Shown here in pieces: positions 60,179 to 64,000 of a stretch of 64,000 bases of DNA (positions within the stretch are counted from its first letter, which is position 1; the number at the start of each line of letters is the position of its first letter). Made by a program: the position numbers and the translations under genes. The stretch is from Microbulbifer sp. HZ11. Lineage in GTDB: Bacteria; Pseudomonadota; Gammaproteobacteria; Pseudomonadales; Cellvibrionaceae. Below the pieces are notes generated by a model. The model was not told the DNA's origin and made no database searches. It saw nothing but the letters and a program-made list of their open reading frames with translations. The stretch spans positions 1,054,001 through 1,118,000 of the forward strand of contig NZ_JELR01000002.1 in NCBI RefSeq assembly GCF_000708675.1, read 5' to 3'.

Positions 60179-60991
60179 TCAGATAAAGTGCTGGACCTTG
60201 TTTTTATAACTGCGACTCATTTTCAGTCGCTCGCCATTGTTGAGCACCAGGTGGTACTCACCATTGATGTGCGCACAGATCTCGCGCACCCGCTTGAGAT
60301 TGACGATAGTCGAACGGTGAATACGCTGAAATACTTTCGGATCCAGCTGCTGCTCCAGTTCCTTCATAGTGATGCGCATTACGTGGGTTTCGCCGTTGGC
60401 GTGCACACACATATAATCGCCGGCTGCGTCGATCCAGTCGATGTCTCGCGCCGGTACCAGGGTGATTTTTCCAGAGTCCTTGATGGCGATCTTGTCCGGG
60501 TAACGATTCCCCCCCAGCTCACCGGCTGCCAGTTTCTGCTCCAGTGCCTCCGGTGATTCCTGAGTCAGGTCCGCTACCGCCTCCAACAACTGCTCGCGCT
60601 GGGCAACCAGGTTTTCACTGCCCAGTTTTGCCCGCACCCGCTGCAAGGCCAGCGCCAGACGGTCTTCCTCGATTGGCTTCAGTACATAATCCACCGCATT
60701 GACCTCGAACGCCTCTACCGCGTACTGATCGTAGGCGGTCACAAATACGACCTGAGGAATATCGTCCTTCGGAAGCAGCTGCACCAGCTCCAGCCCACTG
60801 ACACCCGGCATCTGGATATCCAGAAAAGCTACATCCGGCTTCAATTCCAGAATCTGCTCCCGCGCGTCGCGGCCATTGCCGCATTCGGCCACCACCTCGA
60901 TTCCGCCCAGGTTTTCCAGGCGCAGTCGCAGGCCGCGCCGGGCAAGAGGTTCATCGTCCACGATGATGACGTTCAGGGTTTCGTTACTCAC
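60179..60991 (-). CDS. LytTR-type response regulator (AlgR-like)
   Basis: 270 residues. Starts at GTG 60991 with GGAG about 13 bases upstream; no better ATG exists before the receiver domain. Receiver domain (about 1-120) with acidic pocket D12/D13 and the phosphorylated D58 in FLDIQMPG, the Thr in VTAYDQ and K104-region KPIEED. A linker is followed by the LytTR DNA-binding domain (about 165-270): IDWIDAAGDYMCVHANGETHVMRITMKELEQQL and FQRIHRSTIVNLKRV. Partner of the sensor kinase encoded 55 bp upstream. AlgR-like proteins control exopolysaccharide and surface traits, but the target here is unknown. Confidence 0.94.
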   Translation of the reverse strand: MSNETLNVIIVDDEPLARRGLRLRLENLGGIEVVAECGNGRDAREQILELKPDVAFLDIQMPGVSGLELVQLLPKDDIPQVVFVTAYDQYAVEAFEVNAVDYVLKPIEEDRLALALQRVRAKLGSENLVAQREQLLEAVADLTQESPEALEQKLAAGELGGNRYPDKIAIKDSGKITLVPARDIDWIDAAGDYMCVHANGETHVMRITMKELEQQLDPKVFQRIHRSTIVNLKRVREICAHINGEYHLVLNNGERLKMSRSYKNKVQHFI

Positions 60992-61046
60992 TGGTCGCTT
61001 TTCTCCGGATTGCCCTCGTGCGGGCCGTATTTATTCCACCCCGGTA

Positions 61047-62135
61047 TTATTCCTGTTCGAACGGAATGCGCAGGTGCACTGCCAACCCACCTTCAGGCCG
61101 GTTACAGAACCGGGTTTTCTGCTCTACACCGTACAGCGCTCGCAGGCGTTCGCAGGTATTGCGAATTCCCACACCGGCACCCTGGCCCAGGCCTGCGAGA
61201 TCCTCCTCGCGCACCCCGGGGCCATTGTCACTGATCTCGACCAGCAGTTCGCCGGCGAATACGCGCGCTTTAATCGTGATCTCACCACCCCACTCCCGCT
61301 GGGAAATACCGTATTTGATGGCATTTTCCACAATTGGTTGCAGCAGCAGACTGGGTACCAGCGCCTGCGTTGCCTCGCCGTCCAGATCCACATTGATCTG
61401 CAGGCGATCCGCGAAGCGCACCTTCTCAATATCCAGATAGAGCATCAACGCTTCCACTTCTTTCGCCAGAGTCACCTTCTGCATCGGGTCGTTATCCAGC
61501 GAGTGGCGCAGGAACTGGGACAGCCGGGTGACCATGCTGTTTGCCGTTTTGCCGTCCTGATCCAGGATCAGGGTGGAAATCGCATTCAGGGTATTGAACA
61601 GGAAATGCGGGTTGAGCTGGTAGCGCAGCATCTTGAGCTGAGACTGGTGGGCGATAGACTCGGCTTTGAGCGCCTTCTCCTGCTGCTGCAGGGAAGTCTG
61701 ATAGTACTTGATACCGTAGTAGAGAGCCGTCCAGGTCATGTATATCAGAAAAGAATACGAGAACCAGTAAACCGCCATCACCATGGGGTGTTCGTCACTG
61801 TCCTTGCCGTATAGCCACAGGGAGCCGCCAAACTTGATTGCCGCCCACAGGGCGGCCGCGATGATAATCACCCCCAGAGTGCCACTCAGGCGGGTTGCCG
61901 GCGGCTTGTCCCATAAACGCTGGAAACCGCGGCGCATCCCCTCGGAGAGGGCAATACCAGACGCCGTGGCCACCGCCAGATAGCCGGTATACAGCCAGTG
62001 GTTCTCCACCCAGAAGAAGCCGCCAATAAACGTCAGCAGTGTGTAGCCGGCCCAGCCGCTGATTTGCAGCGCCCAGTACTGGTTGCGCTCGGTCGCCAGC
62101 CAGTCGGACAGCCAGTTGAAAACAGAAGTACCCAT
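61047..62135 (-). CDS. LytS/AlgZ-type sensor histidine kinase
   Basis: 362 residues from MGTSVFNWLSDWLATERNQ (62135), which has a GGAG ribosome site; the longer frame to 62225 is unlikely. Several N-terminal transmembrane helices (WALQISGWAGYTLLTFIGGFFWV, LGVIIIAAALWAAIKFGG, VYWFSYSFLIYMTWTALYYG), a short coiled coil, the His_kinase (PF06580) phospho-acceptor H177 in YQLNPHFLFNTLN, and ATP-binding boxes PIVENAIKYG and ISDNGPGV, then GVGIRNTCERL. It phosphorylates the LytTR regulator encoded downstream. The signal is unknown. Confidence 0.94.
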   Translation of the reverse strand: MGTSVFNWLSDWLATERNQYWALQISGWAGYTLLTFIGGFFWVENHWLYTGYLAVATASGIALSEGMRRGFQRLWDKPPATRLSGTLGVIIIAAALWAAIKFGGSLWLYGKDSDEHPMVMAVYWFSYSFLIYMTWTALYYGIKYYQTSLQQQEKALKAESIAHQSQLKMLRYQLNPHFLFNTLNAISTLILDQDGKTANSMVTRLSQFLRHSLDNDPMQKVTLAKEVEALMLYLDIEKVRFADRLQINVDLDGEATQALVPSLLLQPIVENAIKYGISQREWGGEITIKARVFAGELLVEISDNGPGVREEDLAGLGQGAGVGIRNTCERLRALYGVEQKTRFCNRPEGGLAVHLRIPFEQE

Positions 62136-62269
62136 AAATCTCCAAAAGCGCGCACGTACGGCGCCAATCTGGGAAAATAGCCTAATTGACGCCGCCTGTG
62201 GGTGAAATACCACCAAACGCAGCAATCGGACGGACTGCCGCAGAATTCGCGGTATGGGGAGACAGAGCG

Positions 62270-62728
62270 ATGAATTACTGGCTGTTCAAGTCGGAACCAG
62301 ATGAATATAGCCTTGATGACCTGAAAAGCGAACCTGGTCACACCGGCCGTTGGGATGGTATCCGCAATTACCAAGCGCGCAACTTTCTGAGGGACAAGGT
62401 TGCAGAAGGCGACGGGGTGCTCTTCTATCATAGCGCTTGCAAGGTGCCGGCCATAGTCGGCACGGCGCAAGTGGTACGAGCCGCCTACCCGGATCCCGCT
62501 CAGTTCGATGCAGAGAGTAAATACTTCGACCCCAAGGCCACCGCAGACAAGCCGCGCTGGTTCTGTGTGGATATCCGCTGGCAGAGCGAATTTGCCCGCC
62601 CGCTGCCACTGAAAGAGATCAAGCAGAACCGGGCGCTGGCAGAGATGGTACTGGTGAGGCAGGGGCGGTTGTCGATTCAGCCAGTAAGCGAGAGCGAATG
62701 GCGACTGCTATTGAAACTCGGAGCCTAA
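62270..62728 (+). CDS. EVE-domain protein
   Basis: 152 residues from MNYWLFKSEPDEYSLDDL (62270); the frame upstream is unlikely to be coding, and GGGGAGACAG precedes this ATG. The EVE (PUA-like) fold is shown by MNYWLFKSEPDEYS, WDGIRNYQARNFLRDKVAEGDGVLFYHS, VGTAQVVRAAYPDP and WFCVDIRW. EVE domains bind modified bases in RNA or DNA; the role of stand-alone bacterial copies is unclear. Its stop overlaps the stop of the convergent DUF3094 gene (62725-62728). Confidence 0.93.
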   Translation: MNYWLFKSEPDEYSLDDLKSEPGHTGRWDGIRNYQARNFLRDKVAEGDGVLFYHSACKVPAIVGTAQVVRAAYPDPAQFDAESKYFDPKATADKPRWFCVDIRWQSEFARPLPLKEIKQNRALAEMVLVRQGRLSIQPVSESEWRLLLKLGA

Positions 62729-62949
62729 ACGACACCTTTGGTGCGCGCGATAAACAGGCTGAGTAGAGATAATACGGTCAGCACCACGAGAATAATGCCG
62801 AGCAACAGAAAAGGACGAAACGGTTTGCGCTCCACATCGTTGTGGCCACTTTTCAGGTAACGATCGACCTTGGCCTGGTCTTCGTCGGAGAGTTTTTTCG
62901 GCGGGATGGTGGTTTCGAAGTCTGGAGTGGGCGAATCGGAACTGGACAT
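62725..62949 (-). CDS. DUF3094 small membrane protein
   Basis: 74 residues from MSSSDSPTPDF (62949); the open frame continues upstream through REP-like DNA and is not coding there. The motif EDQAKVDRYLKSGHNDVERKPFRPFLLLG followed by one transmembrane helix (IILVVLTVLSLLSLFIA) is the DUF3094 pattern, common in pseudomonads and relatives. Function unknown. Its stop overlaps that of the EVE gene. Confidence 0.85.
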   Translation of the reverse strand: MSSSDSPTPDFETTIPPKKLSDEDQAKVDRYLKSGHNDVERKPFRPFLLLGIILVVLTVLSLLSLFIARTKGVV

Positions 62950-63007
62950 AGGTAACTCGGGATCTTTTTTATTGTGATGTCCCGAGTTTAGGAGATTCGC
63001 CGAAATG

Positions 63008-63034
63008 AAAAAAGCCCCGCGGGTGCGGGGCTTT
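63008..63034 (-). terminator. Intrinsic terminator after the acyl-CoA dehydrogenase gene
   Basis: AAAGCCCCGC (63011-63020), GGGT, GCGGGGCTTT (63025-63034), with more A residues to 63008. On the minus strand the stem ends in six T residues. It is about 130 bases past the acyl-CoA dehydrogenase stop, beyond the REP-like units. Confidence 0.85.
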
Positions 63035-63049
63035 GATCGTCCGAAGGAC

Positions 63050-63138
63050 CTGGATCCCGGATCGAGTCCGGGATGACGAGGCAAAGCGGATTACGCCGAA
63101 TCCCAGTCATGCCGGTACCGGATCGAGTCCGGCATGAC
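63050..63138. repeat. REP-like palindromes with shared GGATCGAGTCCGG
   Basis: Two units: ATCCCGGATCGAGTCCGGGAT (63054-63074) and CATGCCGGTACCGGATCGAGTCCGGCATG (63109-63137). Both share GGATCGAGTCCGG and end in ATGAC, like the units at 16461-16530. They lie between the acyl-CoA dehydrogenase stop and its terminator. Confidence 0.7.
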
Positions 63139-63166
63139 AAAAACATCCGGCATCCAGCAACCGGGG

Positions 63167-64000
63167 TCAGAACAACTCTTCTTCCAGATCCATCAGGGTC
63201 TCACTACCGGCCAGCACGCTCGCCGCCAGTGCCTTGGTCTGCGGCAGCAGACGGGCGAAGAAGAAGCGCGCGGTCTTGATTTGGCTGCGATAGAAATCGT
63301 CGCTCTGCCCCACAGCAACGCTGGCGACCTTGGCCCACATATAGGCGTAGGCAACGAAGCCGAACTGGTGCAGATATTCCACCGAAGCCGCACCCGGTGC
63401 GTTGGGGTCGCTCTTGGCGGCTTCGATCACCGCGGCAGTCACGTCCTTCAGGCGTTGCAGCTCGGCCGCCAGCGGCACGATGAATTCAGACAGAGCATCG
63501 TTCGCGGCATTGGCGTCGATAAACTGCTGCACGTCGGCGGCGAACAGTTCGAAGAAGGCGCCGCCGTTGGCCACAGTCTTACGGCCGATCAGGTCCAGGG
63601 CCTGGATACCGTTGGTGCCTTCATAGATCTGGGTAATGCGCACGTCGCGCACCAGCTGCTCCTGGCCCCACTCGCGAATATAGCCGTGGCCGCCGAACAC
63701 CTGCTGGCCGAGCACGGTGCACTCCAGGCCCTTGTCAGTGAAGAAGGCCTTGGCCACCGGGGTCAGCAGCGCCACCATGGCTTCCGCGTGCTGCTTCTCT
63801 TCCCCTTCACCGTATTTGGACAGATCCAGCCACTTGGCCACATATGTGGACAGGGCACGGGCGCCACCGATATAGGCCTTCTGGGTCAGCAGCATACGGC
63901 GTACATCCGGGTGCACGATGATCGGGTCGGCGGCTTTCTCCGGTTGCTTGGCGCCTTCCGGGGAGCGGCTCTGCACGCGATCGCGGGCGTATTCAATGGC
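63167..64000 (-). CDS. Acyl-CoA dehydrogenase, C-terminal part (5' end outside the window)
   Basis: The frame remains open to base 64000 (AIEYARDRVQSRSPEG at the edge), so the gene begins to the right of the window; the GTG near 63976 is internal. The visible 278 residues are the C-terminal helical domain of a long acyl-CoA dehydrogenase: AYIGGARALSTYVAKWLDL, VLGQQVFGGHGYIREWGQEQLVRDVRITQIYEGTNGIQALDLIGRK, which includes the FAD/substrate-binding signature, then the extra C-terminal domain (PF12806-like) ending DLEEELF. Enzymes of this size group carry out the first step of fatty-acid or related acyl-CoA beta-oxidation with FAD. Confidence 0.9.
   Translation of the reverse strand, partial: AIEYARDRVQSRSPEGAKQPEKAADPIIVHPDVRRMLLTQKAYIGGARALSTYVAKWLDLSKYGEGEEKQHAEAMVALLTPVAKAFFTDKGLECTVLGQQVFGGHGYIREWGQEQLVRDVRITQIYEGTNGIQALDLIGRKTVANGGAFFELFAADVQQFIDANAANDALSEFIVPLAAELQRLKDVTAAVIEAAKSDPNAPGAASVEYLHQFGFVAYAYMWAKVASVAVGQSDDFYRSQIKTARFFFARLLPQTKALAASVLAGSETLMDLEEELF

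Noticed and set aside
16461..63138. Short palindromic units at 16461-16530 and 63050-63138 considered as CRISPR or integration sites
   Set aside because: They are few, not regularly spaced and without spacers or integrase genes; they match the common REP-like type.
1..64000. Search for rRNA, tRNA, riboswitch and phage genes
   Set aside because: No convincing cloverleaf, rRNA segment, known riboswitch core, integrase or phage structural gene was recognised by reading; a covariance-model scan was not possible here.

Overview
The window looks like part of the chromosome of a marine, polysaccharide-degrading gammaproteobacterium, most likely Microbulbifer or a close relative (Cellvibrionales). 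This is inferred from the gene set: four large TonB-dependent receptors, secreted carbohydrate-active enzymes, AlgR/LytS-type signalling, a DUF3094 protein, and several kinds of palindromic intergenic repeat. No rRNA, tRNA, CRISPR array, insertion sequence or prophage was recognised. Both window edges cut a gene: an SDR dehydrogenase on the left and an acyl-CoA dehydrogenase on the right.

Positions 1-27,500 form a uronic-acid polysaccharide utilisation region, best explained as pectin/polygalacturonate use, possibly with a glucuronan-type branch. The plus strand carries an SDR (partial), a GH2 glycosidase, a TonB receptor, a PF05426 polysaccharide lyase with an esterase, a second TonB receptor, and uxaC plus a uxuB-type reductase. 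The minus strand carries a FadR-type GntR regulator, a Tat-exported GH28 polygalacturonase, a third TonB receptor, a DUF4861-GH105 lipoprotein, kduI and a kduD-like SDR. uxaA follows on the plus strand. In the model, GH28 and the lyase cut the polymer, receptors import oligomers, GH105 removes unsaturated terminal uronates, KduI/KduD turn these into 2-keto-3-deoxygluconate (KDG), and UxaC, UxuB and UxaA process saturated uronates. Repeated TGGTNNNRCCA-like boxes lie before two receptor genes, before uxaC, between GH28 and the third receptor, and before GH28 and uxaA. They suggest one regulon, plausibly under the linked GntR protein.

Positions 27,500-47,600 are mixed housekeeping and accessory genes: an orphan hypX/hoxX-type gene, a small membrane protein, PepB, a zinc-ribbon/TPR membrane protein, a rhomboid protease, an MscS channel, a DUF6515-like protein, an omega-aminotransferase with succinate-semialdehyde dehydrogenase, a tightly packed lysR-methyltransferase-paiB-VOC cassette, a TPR metalloprotease and an S15-type hydrolase.

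Positions 47,800-64,000 carry an M1 aminopeptidase lipoprotein, a TPR-sulfotransferase/TonB-receptor pair, a nitrilase and a divergent MFS transporter, a MocR regulator with an extra C-terminal domain, an HdeD-like protein, a LytS/LytTR two-component pair, an EVE protein, DUF3094 and the acyl-CoA dehydrogenase fragment.

The most unusual non-coding signal is a structured repeat in three copies (32711-32823, 39480-39604, 47612-47724). Two copies share an identical 51-base core inside arms that differ between copies but stay self-complementary. Other non-coding signals are a 156-bp imperfect palindrome at 751-906, a perfect terminator-like hairpin inside the start of the GH2 gene, and hairpins in the uxaC and GH105 leaders.
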